DNA of 64,000 nucleotides from NCBI GenBank assembly GCA_905221605.1, contig CAJNDS010001413.1, positions 501,501-565,500 on the forward strand, read 5' to 3'. A program made the translations under genes and the position numbers. Position 1 is the stretch's first letter. Every line of letters begins with the position of its first letter. Of this stretch, positions 37,256 through 49,146 are shown in pieces. The stretch is from Symbiodinium natans. Taxonomy: Eukaryota > Sar > Dinophyceae > Suessiales > Symbiodiniaceae. The notes under the pieces are model-generated. The model did no database searches and was not told the origin of the DNA. It saw only the letters and a program-made list of their open reading frames with translations.

Positions 37256-37753
37256 CGCTCCTCTCTGTTGTTTTCTCACACAAGCACACGAACGCAAGTG
37301 ATCTCTCCGTGCCCCTCTGCTCAAGCGCCTCCGAAAACATGAATGTTGCAATCTCCACAAACATGACTGACGACATGACTGCAAATGCACTGTCGCTTGC
37401 AAACATCCAATGCACAACATGATCGCACCTGATACTCCAAGCATAAGCATCATTGCCATTGCTCCATTGTAATCGAATTGCATAGTCTTGGGGTCGTAGA
37501 GGTTCTTTGCTCCTGGAATACTGGTCCAAATCCACATCACCAATGGATCTCTTGCTCCATTCATAGTCTTGTCGGAGTAGAGGCTCTTGTTTGTACATAG
37601 GCCATAGAATTTTGATTCCTCCTGGTAGTCGATCTCTGTTTTCTCCTCCTGGTAGTCGATCTCTGCTTTCTCCTTCTGGTAGTCGACCTCTGCTTTCTCC
37701 TTCTGGTAGTCGACCTCATCGTCCTGACCAATCTCCCCATTCATCTTCCTCAT
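37256..37753 (-). CDS. N-terminal extension of copia 1 Gag frame with 9-residue repeats and a membrane segment
   Basis: The Gag N-terminal frame is open upstream to ATG codons at 37753 and 37744. The stretch has four copies of DYQ(K/E)EK(A/T)E(V/I) from 27-bp DNA repeats (37618-37712), then a strongly hydrophobic segment AMAMMLMLGVSGAIMLCIGC. Whether Gag starts here or at 37255 cannot be settled from sequence alone. Confidence 0.35.
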
Positions 37754-38996
37754 TTCCAGGGTTTGGCTCCTCGCCCCTTTCTCGCATTCTTCTCCTTTCT
37801 GTTCTCCTCCAAGGAGAATTCGGGTAGAGCGTAGTGGCTTGCGTTGCTCCCACTCGCTTCGGTGGTGGTCCCTTTGGCTCTGGAGGTGGCGCCTTGCTTC
37901 CAGCAGGTCGTTCCTTCGGAGGTGGTCCTCTGGAACTGCTCCCTGGCTCATTTCTCGCATCTTCCATCCTGGGTTGTAGGGTCCCAGGTCCCGTCCTGGG
38001 TTGTAGGGTCCCAGGCCCCGTGTCTCGGCTGGAACTCGCTGTTCCACTGCTCTGGCTTCGCTGGCCGTACCTGGCTCGAAAGTATGCAACTCCACGAGCA
38101 AATTCCTTGGATTCCCTGGCTCTTGCTTCGTCTCCTGAAGGAATTGCACCGGCACGTCTTGCAGCATACTCCTCCTCATTCCGGCGGATGTGTTCCGCCA
38201 CTGCTGCGTTGCTGGGTTCCCCGTCCAGCGTGTGAAGAGGAAGCTTCGTACCACTCGGCATTGGGTCCGGAGGTGGACACTCTGGAGCTCGTTCTTGTCC
38301 TGGCGGTGGACACTCTGGAGCTTGCTCTGGTTCTGGGCCCGCTGGTGGTGGCGGCCCTCCTGACTTTGGAAACCGAACTGGTTCCTGCAAGGCTCGTTCC
38401 CTTGCTCGCCGTTGGATCCTTTCCGTCTCTGCTGCGAGTGCAGAGAGTCTCTCCAGCTGCCTTCGCCTGCGTTGCTCAGCAGACACTTGCTGCTCTTGCA
38501 GCTCCAAGGCGATGTGCCCAGACGAAAGTGTTCTCGGCTCCCTTCTCGGTGTAGGTGGTGCCTCTTGGTACACCATTGTAGTTTCGGGGCTAGAGGAACT
38601 AGGACTCCCGATCTCCACTGGCCCGTCTGGTTCTCCCCCTTCCAAGGGAATGTAATCTCTTCCTTCCACCACTGGTCGTTCGGGCTTCTTCTTCGGCTTT
38701 GGAGGCATATACCTTGGTGCACTTCCACTTCCTTCAGCTGAACTGCTTGCTGAAGATCCGTAGCCTTTTCCCATGCCAACACGGTGAATCTTGATCTCCT
38801 TTCTTCGTGGCTCCATTTCTTCTTCTTGTTCCCCTTCTTCCATGGGCTCTGCGGGTTCCATCGGCTCCATGGGTTCTGTGAGTTCCATTGGCTCCATGGG
38901 TTCTGTGAGTTCCATGGGCTCTGTAGGTTCTGTGAGCTCCATTGGCTCCACAGCATCAGGGTTCCAACCCAAACCATCATCACGGCCACGAGGCAT
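37716..38996 (-). CDS. Acidic/proline-rich ORF upstream of gag in copia 1
   Basis: 426 codons, beginning 25 bp inside the primer-binding site. The start codon position 38996 reads ATG. It opens with repeats of EPMELTEPM, then a Ser/Pro/Glu-rich body, an Arg-rich helix (RRRRQLERLSALAAETERIQRRAR, cited in part), repeats of ECPPPGQERAP and TGPGTLQPR, and an acidic end. No domain recognised. Its even, stop-free length and its position as first gene suggest a real accessory or Gag-leader protein. A second frame over the same DNA is also open for 1038 codons, so coding choice is uncertain here. Confidence 0.4.
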   Translation of the reverse strand: MPRGRDDGLGWNPDAVEPMELTEPTEPMELTEPMEPMELTEPMEPMEPAEPMEEGEQEEEMEPRRKEIKIHRVGMGKGYGSSASSSAEGSGSAPRYMPPKPKKKPERPVVEGRDYIPLEGGEPDGPVEIGSPSSSSPETTMVYQEAPPTPRREPRTLSSGHIALELQEQQVSAEQRRRRQLERLSALAAETERIQRRARERALQEPVRFPKSGGPPPPAGPEPEQAPECPPPGQERAPECPPPDPMPSGTKLPLHTLDGEPSNAAVAEHIRRNEEEYAARRAGAIPSGDEARARESKEFARGVAYFRARYGQRSQSSGTASSSRDTGPGTLQPRTGPGTLQPRMEDARNEPGSSSRGPPPKERPAGSKAPPPEPKGPPPKRVGATQATTLYPNSPWRRTERRRMRERGEEPNPGNEEDEWGDWSGR

Positions 38997-39020
38997 GGCT
39001 TCGGTCCCGGATGCACAGTG

Positions 39021-39033
39021 TGCTCCGCTACCA
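39021..39033 (-). other. Primer-binding site of copia 1
   Basis: Minus strand TGGTAGCGGAGCA, immediately after the 5' LTR. It is complementary to a tRNA 3' end of the form TGCTCCGCTACCA, close to initiator methionine tRNAs. Confidence 0.75.
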
Positions 39034-39168
39034 TGCTAAACTTCAAGTCGCTCTTTTTCCTTGAACCAGTAAAAGCGCTGTCGGTAAAACATGAGTCACA
39101 AATCCACACATGCTCATCAACCCTTTGGGTTGGTAGGTGGGGTTCCCAGGTAGTAGAAAAACTTTACA
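39034..39168 (-). repeat. 5' LTR of copia 1
   Basis: 135 bp, one difference from 30237-30371. Followed on the plus side by GTTCC, the right copy of the target duplication. Confidence 0.95.
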
Positions 39169-39173
39169 GTTCC

Positions 39174-40914
39174 GCAGACCCTGCATGTAACACTGCAGCA
39201 ACCTGCAGACCCTGCAGACCTGCAGCAAGCATGCGGACTCTGCAGCAAGCCTGCAGGCCCTGCAGCAGCCTGATGCAGCAAGCCTGCAGACCCCTGCCCT
39301 GCAGCAAGCCTACAGCTGCAGGGTCTGTAGGCTGTCGGCAAGCCTGCAGACCCTGCAGGGCCCTGCAGCAGCCTGCAGGCCAGCAGCGCCTGCGGGCAAC
39401 CTGCAGACCCTGCCGCACGCCGCCCCTACAGACCCTACAGTGGCCCTACAGCAAGCCTGCAAAACCTGCTGCCTGCCTCTCCCCCAGCCCGCATGGCTTC
39501 CAGTCTTCAATTACTTGGGCATTTTCCTGCATTCACACAGAGTCCATTTCCCCTTGTAAACACAAAGGCTTGAAGGCCCCAGAGTCTGCAGGAAGCTTGA
39601 AAGCCCCTGACCTGTAGAACTGCAAATTAAAAACCAGGTGTCACATGCTCCGCGCTGTAGGAAAAGCTGGATTTTTCCGCCAGTCTAATTTCATGAAAAC
39701 TAGTACTACACGCTCCGCACTGTGGGAAAAGCTGGATTTCGCCTCGGGTGTAATTTCATCAAAACTGGTACTACACGCTCCGCGCTGGGGAAAAACCACA
39801 GTGTACTACATGAATGCATAGTTTTTTCAAAACTTTAAGGTTCATGTAATGTTTCTACTTGGAATCAAGGTACTACACGCCGTTTTCCCGCATTTTTTGA
39901 GTGTAGTACTCGTGTACAGGTCTGCTACACGCGCTTTCTCAAGGGTTATACGGTTTACCAGTCTTTCAAATACTCAAGTAAGGCCTCACAATCCCCTTCA
40001 AGGGCTCCAAAACCTCATCAGGACCTCCCAGAGCCTTTTTTCCAACTTTTGCGGGCTGCCCGTTGGAAAAATCGCTGAAAAACGTGGTATCGCGCGGGTC
40101 CACATTCAGGACCGACAAACGACGAGAAACATAGGACGCATCAGAGTACCCCCCCAGTGGCAACCTGAATGGCGCCTATATGAATAAGTACAGGCCCACC
40201 ACCGACCGCTTGCCACGCAGCGGTGCATTTTTATTGTCTTATGTCGGGAGCGGTCCTCACGTCGGGCAAAATTTCGGCGAGCTTCAAAAGTGTGTCTTCT
40301 CATCAGAAATCGCACAGTTTTTGGCCTTCATTTTGAGGCCAGAAATTGGGTCCCAAAACTGGGTCTGCCTGATTCGAAACTCTTAGAGAAGATCCCATTT
40401 CGGGCTTCGCTTTGGGGCCCAAAAATAGGACCCCAGAATGGGCCGTGAAACGTGGCAAGTGTGCTTTCAATTTTGCGGAGACACGCAAAGCATGCACCAC
40501 ATGTTTGGGTCGGGCGCAAAGATAGTCAGCGGTCGCTTAAGACTGTTGGCAATAGCGTTATAACGGAACAAGTATTGCACATGACAAGCTGAATTGCAAC
40601 TGCGGGGGCACTCAAACGTGTCCTACGCTTCTTGTGTCTTTCTGGGGTCGGATTTGGCTTCACTTGAGGCACATTCTCCAAACCCCCAGCAAAGGGCCTA
40701 CCTTGTCCCAAATCAATAAGTGTTGTCGAAAATCCCCTTTCCCCAATGGCAATGTTGCAACACGTTGGTCATGTCAGACCGACCTTCGGCATCCAACATT
40801 GCCATTGGGGGCTCGGGGGCACAGACAAGCATCCTTTTCCAGGCTCTTCAGGCTCCAAGTCCTTGCGATTTCAAGGTAGCTCTCAAGGTCGGGCTGCGCT
40901 GCTTACTGCGTTCT
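39174..40914 (+). repeat. Satellite unit 1 (1741 bp, one 445-bp subunit)
   Basis: Reference unit. In order: CTGCAG-rich minisatellite (39174-39480; CCTGCAGACCCTGCAG-type words); segment with three TACTACACGCTCCGC subrepeats of about 55 bp (39640-39800); a 350-bp segment ending CGCATCAGAGTACCCCCC; the 445-bp subunit (about 40154-40600); a 140-bp linker; the hairpin (40741-40810); and GACAAGCATCC...TTACTGCGTTCT. The recurring 112-codon plus ORF (39849-40187) and 65-codon minus ORFs are present in every unit merely because the DNA is nearly identical. No domain is recognised, so none is called a gene. Confidence 0.95.
40741..40810. repeat. 17-bp perfect inverted repeat in each satellite unit
   Basis: Arms CCCCAATGGCAATGTTG (40741-40757) and complement (40794-40810) with a 36-nt loop that holds a further GGTC...GACC pairing. 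Equivalent hairpins start near 42471, 44184, 46387, 51604, 54223, 56797, 58590 and 60306. In unit 5 (48961) most of the left arm is deleted; in units 8-10 the left arm has lost one A. Confidence 0.9.
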
Positions 40915-42640
40915 GCAGACCCTGCATGTAACACTGCAGCAACCTGCAGACCCTGCAGACCTGCAGCAAGCATGCGGACTCTGCAGCAAGCCTGCAGGCC
41001 CTGCAGCAGCCTGATGCAGCAAGCCTGCAGACCCCTGCAGCAAGCCTACAGCTGCAGGGTCTGTAGGCTGTCGGCAAGCCTGCAGACCCTGCAGCAGCCT
41101 GCAGGCCAGCAGCGCCTGCGGGCAACCTGCAGACCCTGCCGCACGCCGCCCCTACAGACCCTACAGTGGCCCTACAGCAAGCCTGCAAAACCTGCTGCCT
41201 GCCTCTCCCCCAGCCCGCATGGCTTCCAGTCTTCAATTACTTGGGCATTTTCCTGCATTCACACAGAGTCCATTTCCCCTTGTAAACACAAAGGCTTGAA
41301 GGCCCCAGAGTCTGCAGGAAGCTTGAAAGCCCCTGACCTGTAGAACTGCAAATTAAAAACCAGGTGTCACATGCTCCGCGCTGTAGGAAAAGCTGGATTT
41401 TTCCGCCAGTCTAATTTCATGAAAACTAGTACTACACGCTCCGCACTGTGGGAAAAGCTGGATTTCGCCTCGGGTGTAATTTCATCAAAACTGGTACTAC
41501 ACGCTCCGCGCTGGGGAAAAACCACAGTGTACTACATGAATGCATAGTTTTTTCAAAACTTTAAGGTTCATGTAATGTTTCTACTTGGAATCAAGGTACT
41601 ACACGCTGTTTTCCCGCATTTTTTGAGTGTAGTACTCGTGTACAGGTCTGCTACACGCGCTTTCTCAAGGGTTATACGGTTTACCAGTCTTTCAAATACT
41701 CAAGTAAGGCCTCACAATCCCCTTCAAGGGCTCCAAAACCTCATCAGGACCTCCCAGAGCCTTTTTTCCAACTTTTGCGGGCTGCCCGTTGGAAAAATCG
41801 CTGAAAAACGTGGTATCGCGCGGGTCCACATTCAGGACCGACAAACGACGAGAAACATAGGACGCATCAGAGTACCCCCCCAGTGGCAACCTGAATGGCG
41901 CCTATATGAATAAGTAAAGGCCCACCACCGACCGCTTGCCACGCAGCGGTGCATTTTTATTGTCTTATGTCGGGAGCGGTCCTCACGTCGGGCAAAATTT
42001 CGGCGAGCTTCAAAAGTGTGTCTTCTCATCAGAAATCGCACAGTTTTTGGCCTTCATTTTGAGGCCAGAAATTGGGTCCCAAAACTGGGTCTGCCTGATT
42101 CGAAACTCTTAGAGAAGATCCCATTTCGGGCTTCGCTTTGGGGCCCAAAAATAGGACCCCAGAATGGGCCGTGAAACGTGGCAAGTGTGCTTTCAATTTT
42201 GCGGAGACACGCAAAGCATGCACCACATGTTTGGGTCGGGCGCAAAGATTGTCAGCGGTCGCTTAAGACTGTTGGCAATAGCGTTATAACGGAACAAGTA
42301 TTGCACATGACAAGCTGAATTGCAACTGCGGGGGCACTCAAACGTGTCCTACGCTTCTTGTGTCTTTCTGGGGTCGGATTTGGCTTCACTTGAGGCACAT
42401 TCTCCAAACCCCCAGCAAAGGGCCTACCTTGTCCCAAATCAATAAGTGTTGTCGAAAATCCCCTTTCCCCAATGGCAATGTTGCAACACGTTGGTCATGT
42501 CAGACCGACCTTCGGCATCCAACATTGCCATTGGGGGCTCGGGGGCACAGACAAGCATCCTTTTCCAGGCTCTTCAGGCTCCAAGTCCTTGCGATTTCAA
42601 GGTAGCTCTCAAGGTCGGGCTGCGCTGCTTACTGCGTTCT
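40915..42640 (+). repeat. Satellite unit 2 (1726 bp, one 445-bp subunit)
   Basis: Same module order as unit 1 and nearly identical; the CTGCAG part is a little shorter (one CCCTGCAG block missing). Confidence 0.95.
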
Positions 42641-44355
42641 GCAGACCCTGCATGTAACACTGCAGCAACCTGCAGACCCTGCAGACCTGCAGCAAGCATG
42701 CGGACTCTGCAGCAAGCCTGCAGGCCCTGCAGCAGCCTGATGCAGCAAGCCTGCAGACCCCTGCCCTGCAGCAAGCCTACAGCTAGGCTGTCGGCAAGCC
42801 TGCAGACCCTGCAGCAGCCTGCAGCGGGCAACCTGCAGACCCTGCCGCACGCCGCCCCTACAGACCCTACAGTGGCCCTACAGCAAGCCTGCAAAACCTG
42901 CTGCCTGCCTCTCCCCCAGCCCGCATGGCTTCCAGTCTTCAATTACTTGGGCATTTTCCTGCATTCACACAGAGTCCATTTCCCCTTGTAAACACAAAGG
43001 CTTGAAGGCCCCAGAGTCTGCAGGAAGCTTGAAAGCCCCTGACCTGTAGAACTGCAAATTAAAAACCAGGTGTCACATGCTCCGCGCTGTAGGAAAAGCT
43101 GGATTTTTCCGCCAGTCTAATTTCATGAAAACTAGTACTACACGCTCCGCACTGTGGGAAAAGCTGGATTTCGCCTCGGGTGTAATTTCATCAAAACTGG
43201 TACTACACGCTCCGCGCTGGGGAAAAACCACAGTGTACTACATGAATGCATAGTTTTTTCAAAACTTTAAGGTTCATGTAATGTTTCTACTTGGAATCAA
43301 GGTACTACACGCTGTTTTCCCGCATTTTTTGAGTGTAGTACTCGTGTACAGGTCTGCTACACGCGCTTTCTCAAGGGTTATACGGTTTACCAGTCTTTCA
43401 AATACTCAAGTAAGGCCTCACAATCCCCTTCAAGGGCTCCAAAACCTCATCAGGACCTCCCAGAGCCTTTTTTCCAACTTTTGCGGGCTGCCCGTTGGAA
43501 AAATCGCTGAAAAACGTGGTATCGCGCGGGTCCACATTCAGGACCGACAAACGACGAGAAACATAGGACGCATCAGAGTACCCCCCCAGTCCCCCCAGTG
43601 GCAACCTGAATGGCGCCTATATGAATAAGTAAAGGCCCACCACCGACCGCTTGCCACGCAGCGGTGCATTTTTATTGTCTTATGTCGGGAGCGGTCCTCA
43701 CGTCGGGCAAAATTTCGGCGAGCTTCAAAAGTGTGTCTTCTCATCAGAAATCGCACAGTTTTTGGCCTTCATTTTGAGGCCAGAAATTGGATCCCAAAAC
43801 TGGGTCTGCCTGATTCGAAACTCTTAGAGAAGATCCCATTTCGGGCTTCGCTTTGGGGCCCAAAAATAGGACCCCAGAATGGGCCGTGAAACGTGGCAAG
43901 TGTGCTTTCAATTTTGCGGAGACACGCAAAGCATGCACCACATGTTTGGGTCGGGCGCAAAGATTGTCAGCGGTCGCTTAAGACTGTTGGCAATAGCGTT
44001 ATAACGGAACAAGTATTGCACATGACAAGCTGAATTGCAACTGCGGGGGCACTCAAACGTGTCCTACGCTTCTTGTGTCTTTCTGGGGTCGGATTTGGCT
44101 TCACTTGAGGCACATTCTCCAAACCCCCAGCAAAGGGCCTACCTTGTCCCAAATCAATAAGCGTTGTCGAAAATCCCCTTTCCCCAATGGCAATGTTGCA
44201 ACACGTTGGTCATGTCAGACCGACCTTCGGCATCCAACATTGCCATTGGGGGCTCGGGGGCACAGACAAGCATCCTTTTCCAGGCTCTTCAGGCTCCAAG
44301 TCCTTGCGATTTCAAGGTAGCTCTCAAGGTCGGGCTGCGCTGCTTACTGCGTTCT
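42641..44355 (+). repeat. Satellite unit 3 (1715 bp, one 445-bp subunit)
   Basis: As unit 1. The CTGCAG part has two short internal deletions; the segment before the 445-bp subunit has an extra CCCCCCAGT. Confidence 0.95.
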
Positions 44356-46548
44356 GCAGACCCTGCATGTAACACTGCAGCAACCTGCAGACCCTGCAGA
44401 CCTGCAGCAAGCATGCGGACTCTGCAGCAAGCCTGCAGGCCCTGCAGCAGCCTGATGCAGCAAGCCTGCAGACCCCTGCCCTGCAGCAAGCCTACAGCTG
44501 CAGGGTCTGTAGGCTGTCGGCAAGCCTGCAGACCCTGCAGGGCCCTGCAGCAGCCTGCAGGCCAGCAGCGCCTGCGGGCAACCTGCAGACCCTGCCGCAC
44601 GCCGCCCCTACAGACCCTACAGTGGCCCTACAGCAAGCCTGCAAAACCTGCTGCCTGCCTCTCCCCCAGCCCGCATGGCTTCCAGTCTTCAATTACTTGG
44701 GCATTTTCCTGCATTCACACAGAGTCCATTTCCCCTTGTAAACACAAAGGCTTGAAGGCCCCAGAGTCTGCAGGAAGCTTGAAAGCCCCTGACCTGTAGA
44801 ACTGCAAATTAAAAACCAGGTGTCACATGCTCCGCGCTGTAGGAAAAGCTGGATTTTTCCGCCAGTCTAATTTCATGAAAACTAGTACTACACGCTCCGC
44901 ACTGTGAGAAAAGCTGGATTTCGCCTCGGGTGTAATTTCATCAAAACTGGTACTACACGCTCCGCGCTGGGGAAAAACCACAGTGTACTACATGAATGCA
45001 TAGTTTTTTCAAAACTTTAAGGTTCATGTAATGTTTTACTTGGAATCAAGGTACTACACGCCGTTTTCCCGCATTTTTTGAGTGTAGTACTCGTGTACAG
45101 GTCTGCTACACGCGCTTTCTCAAGGGTTATACGGTTTACCAGTCTTTCAAATACTCAAGTAAGGCCTCACAATCCCCTTCAAGGGCTCCAAAACCTCATC
45201 AGGACCTCCCAGAGCCTTTTTTCCAACTTTTGCGGGCTGCCCGTTGGAAAAATCGCTGAAAAACGTGGTATCGCGCGGGTCCACATTCAGGACCGACAAA
45301 CGACGAGAAACATAGGACGCATCAGAGTACCCCCCCAGTCCCCCCAGTGGCAACCTGAACGGCGCCTATATGAATAAGTAAAGGCCCACCACCGACCGCT
45401 TGCCACGCAGCGGTGCATTTTTATTGTCTTATGTCGGGAGCGGTCCTCACGTCGGGCAAAATTTCGGCGAGCTTCAAAAGTGTGTCTTCTCATCAGAAAT
45501 CGCACAGTTTTTGGCCTTCATTTTGAGGCCAGAAATTGGGTCCCAAAACTGGGTCTGCCTGATTCGAAACTCTTAGAGAAGATCCCATTTCGGGCTTCGC
45601 TTTGGGGCCCAAAAATAGGACCCCAGAATGGGCCGTGAAACGTGGCAAGTGTGCTTTCAATTTTGCGGAGACACGCAAAGCATGCACCACATGTTTGGGT
45701 CGGGCGCAAAGATTGTCAGCGGTCGCTTAAGACTGTTGGCAATAGCGTTATAACGGAACAAGTATTGCACATGACAAGCTGAATTGCAACAGTCCCCCCA
45801 GTGGCAACCTGAATGGCGCCTATATGAATAAGTAAAGGCCCACCACCGACCGCTTGCCACGCAGCGGTGCATTTTTATTGTCTGATGTCGGGAGCGGTCC
45901 TCACGTCGGGCAAAATTTCGGCGAGCTTCAAAAGTGTGTCTTCTCATCAGAAATCGCACAGTTTTTGGCCTTCATTTTGAGGCCAGAAATTGGGTCCCAA
46001 AACTGGGTCTGCCTGATTCGAAACTCTTAGAGAAGATCCCATTTCGGGCTTCGCTTTGGGGCCCAAAAATAGGACCCCAGAATGGGCCGTGAAACGTGGC
46101 AAGTGTGCTTTCAATTTTGCGGAGACACGCAAAGCATGCACCACATGTTTGGGTCGGGCGCAAAGATTGTCAGCGGTCGCTTAAGACTGTTGGCAATAGC
46201 GTTATAACGGAACAAGTATTGCACATGACAAGCTGAATTGCAACTGCGGGGGCACTCAAACGTGTCCTACGCTTCTTGTGTCTTTCTGGGGTCGGATTTG
46301 GCTTCACTTGAGGCACATTCTCCAAACCCCCAGCAAAGGGCCTACCTTGTCCCACATCAATAAGTGTTGTCGAAAATCCCCTTTCCCCAATGGCAATGTT
46401 GCAACACGTTGGTCATGTCAGACCGACCTTCGGCATCCAACATTGCCATTGGGGGCTCGGGGGCACAGACAAGCATCCTTTTCCAGGCTCTTCAGGCTCC
46501 AAGTCCTTGCGATTTCAAGGTAGCTCTCAAGGTCGGCCTGCGCTGCTT
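44356..46548 (+). repeat. Satellite unit 4 (2193 bp, two 445-bp subunits)
   Basis: The 445-bp subunits lie at 45347-46244, with the internal junction GAATTGCAAC/AGTCCCCCC at 45790. Otherwise like unit 1. Confidence 0.95.
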
Positions 46549-49146
46549 GCAGACCCTGCAGACCTGCAGCAAGCATGCGGACTCTGCAGCAAGCCTGCAG
46601 GCCCTGCGGCAGCCTGATGCAGCAAGCCTGCAGACCCCTGCAGCAAGCCTACAGCTGCAGGGTCTGTAGGCTGTCGGCAAGCCTGCAGACCCTGCAGCAG
46701 CCTGCAGGCCAGCAGCGCCTGCGGGCAACCTGCAGACCCTGCCGCACGCCGCCCCTACAGACCCTACAGTGGCCCTACAGCAAGCCTGCAAAACCTGCTG
46801 CCTGCCTCTCCCCCAGCCCGCATGGCTTCCAGTCTTCAATTACTTGGGCATTTTCCTGCATTCACACAGAGTCCATTTCCCCTTGTAAACACAAAGGCTT
46901 GAAGGCCCCAGAGTCTGCAGGAAGCTTGAAAGCCCCTGACCTGTAGAACTGCAAATTAAAAACCAGGTGTCACATGCTCCGCGCTGTAGGAAAAGCTGGA
47001 TTTTTCCGCCAGTCTAATTTCATGAAAACTAGTACTACACGCTCCGCACTGTGGGAAAAGCTGGATTTCGCCTCGGGTGTAATTTCATCAAAACTGGTAC
47101 TACACGCTCCCGCTGGGGGAAAAACCACAGTGTACTACATGAATGCATAGTTTTTTCAAAACTTTACGGTTCATGTCATGTTTCTACTTGGAATCAAGGT
47201 ACTACACGCTGTTTTCCCGCATTTTTTGAGTGTAGTACTCGTGTACAGGTCTGCTACGCGCGCTTTCTCAAGGGTTATACGGTTTACCAGTCTTTCAAAT
47301 ACTCAAGTAAGGCCTCACAATCCCCTTCAAGGGCTCCAAAACCTCATCAGGACCTCCCAGAGCCTTTTTTCCAACTTTTGCGGGCTGCCCGTTGGAAAAA
47401 TCGCTGAAAAACGTGATATCGCGCGGGTCCACATTCAGGACCGACAAACGACGAGAAACATAGGACGCATCAGAGAACCCCCCCAGTGGCAACCTGAATG
47501 GCGCCTATATGAATAAGTAAAGGCCCACCACCGACCGCTTGCCACGCAGCGGTGCATTTTTATTGTCTTATGTCGGGAGCGGTCCTCACGTCGGGCAAAA
47601 TTTCGGCGAGCTTCAAAAGTGTGTCTTCTCATCAGAAATCGCACAGTTTTTGGCCTTCATTTTGAGGCCAGAAATTGGGTTCCAAAACTGGGTCTGCCTG
47701 ATTCGAAACTCTTAGAGAAGATCCCATTTCGGGCTTCGCTTTGGGGCCCAAAAATAGGACCCCAGAATGGGCCGTGAAACGTGGCAAGTGTGCTTTCAAT
47801 TTTGCGAAGACACGCAAAGCATGCACCACATGTTTTGAGTCGGGCGCAAAGATTGTCAGCGGTCGCTTAAGACTGTTGGCAATAGCGTTTTCACGGAACA
47901 AGTATTGCACATGACAAGCTGAATTGCAACTGTGGCAACCTGAATGGCGCCTATATGAATAAGTAAAGGCCCACCACCGACCGCTTGCCACGCAGCGGTG
48001 CATTTTTATTGTCTTATGTCGGGAGCGGTCCTCACGTCGGGCAAAATTTCGGCGAGCTTCAAAAGTGTGTCTTCTCATCAGAAATCGCACAGTTTTTGGC
48101 CTTCATTTTGAGACCAGAAATTGGGTCCCAAAACTGGGTCTGCCTGATTCGAAACTCTTAGAGAAGATCCCATTTCGGGCTTCGCTTTGGGGCCCAAAAA
48201 TAGGACCCCAGAATGGGCCGTGAAACGTGGCAAGTGTGCTTTCAATTTTGCGGAGACACGCAAAGCATGCACCACATGTTTGGGTCGGGCGCAAAGATTG
48301 TCAGCGGTTGCTTAAGACTGTTGGCAATAGCGTTATAACGGAACAAGTATTGCACATGACAAGCTGAATTGCAACTGTGGCAACCTGAACGGCGCCTATA
48401 TGAATAAGTAAAGGCCCACCACCGACCGCTTGCCACGCAGCGGTGCATTTTTATTGTCTTATGTCGGGAGCGGTCCTCACGTCGGGCAAAATTTCGGCGA
48501 GCTTCAAAAGTGTGTCTTCTCATCAGAAATCGCACAGTTTTTGGCCTTCATTTTGAGGCCAGAAATTGGGTCCCAAAACTGGGTCTGCCTGATTCGAAAC
48601 TCTTAGAGAAGATCCCATTTCGGGCTTCGCTTTGGGGCCCACAAATAGGACCCCAGAATGGGCCGTGAAACGTGGCAAGTGTGCTTTCAATTTTGCGGAG
48701 ACACGCAAAGCATGCACCACATGTTTGGGTCGGGCGCAAAGATAGTCAGCGGTCGCTTAAAACTGTTGGCAATAGCGTTATAACGGAACAGGTATTGCAC
48801 ATGACAAGCTGAATTGCAACTGCGGGGGCACTCAAACGTGTCCTACGCTTCTTGTGTCTTTCTGGGGTCGGATTTGGCTTCACTTGAGGCACATTCTCCA
48901 AACCCCCAGCAAAGGGCCTACCTTGTCCCAAATCAATAAGTGTTGTCGAAAATCCCCTTTCCCCAATGGCAACACGTTGGTCATGTCAGACCGACCTTCG
49001 GCATCCAACATTGCCATTGGGGGCTCGGGGGCACATGCAAGGGCTTGTGACCGGAGACAAGCATCCTTTTCCAGGCTCTTCAGGTTCCAAGTCCTTGCAA
49101 TTTCAAGGTAGCTCTCAAGGTCGGGCTGCGCTGCTTACTGCGTTCT
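46549..49146 (+). repeat. Satellite unit 5 (2598 bp, three 445-bp subunits)
   Basis: Subunits at 47486-48820, with junctions at 47930 and 48375 (exact 445-bp period). The CTGCAG part is shortened at its start. The hairpin left arm is deleted at 48966 and 18 bp (around ATGCAAGGGCTTGTGACC) is inserted before GGAGACAAGC. Confidence 0.95.

Larger units (their letters stand above)
30237..39168 (-). mobile_element. Copia 1: Ty1/copia LTR retrotransposon, 8.9 kb
   Basis: Bounded by 135-bp LTRs (one visible difference) that begin TG and end CA on either strand, and by the duplication GTTCT (30232-30236) / GTTCC (39169-39173). A primer-binding site abuts the 5' LTR and a polypurine tract abuts the 3' LTR. 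Order on the minus strand: acidic Pro-rich ORF, Gag with zinc knuckle, protease, SAP-like segment, integrase, reverse transcriptase, RNase H, membrane tail. Integrase before reverse transcriptase is diagnostic of Ty1/copia. Near-identical LTRs mean a recent insertion, yet the gag and tail carry frameshifts. Confidence 0.95.

Noticed and set aside
35993-39109. 1038-codon minus ORF as a single protein
   Set aside because: Only its last third carries Gag sequence; the first part overlaps the more protein-like 426-codon ORF and runs into the LTR, so it is mainly an open shadow frame.
39849-40187. Recurrent 112-codon plus-strand ORF (and the 61-, 63-, 65- and 81-codon ORFs) present in every satellite unit
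   Set aside because: Conservation follows from near-identical DNA in all frames and both strands; there is no domain, no third-position bias visible, and indels break them in some units.
42065-42115. tRNA-like B box (ATTCGAAAC) in the 445-bp subunit, suggesting a SINE
   Set aside because: The first base does not fit, no A box is seen at proper distance and there is no tail or target duplication.
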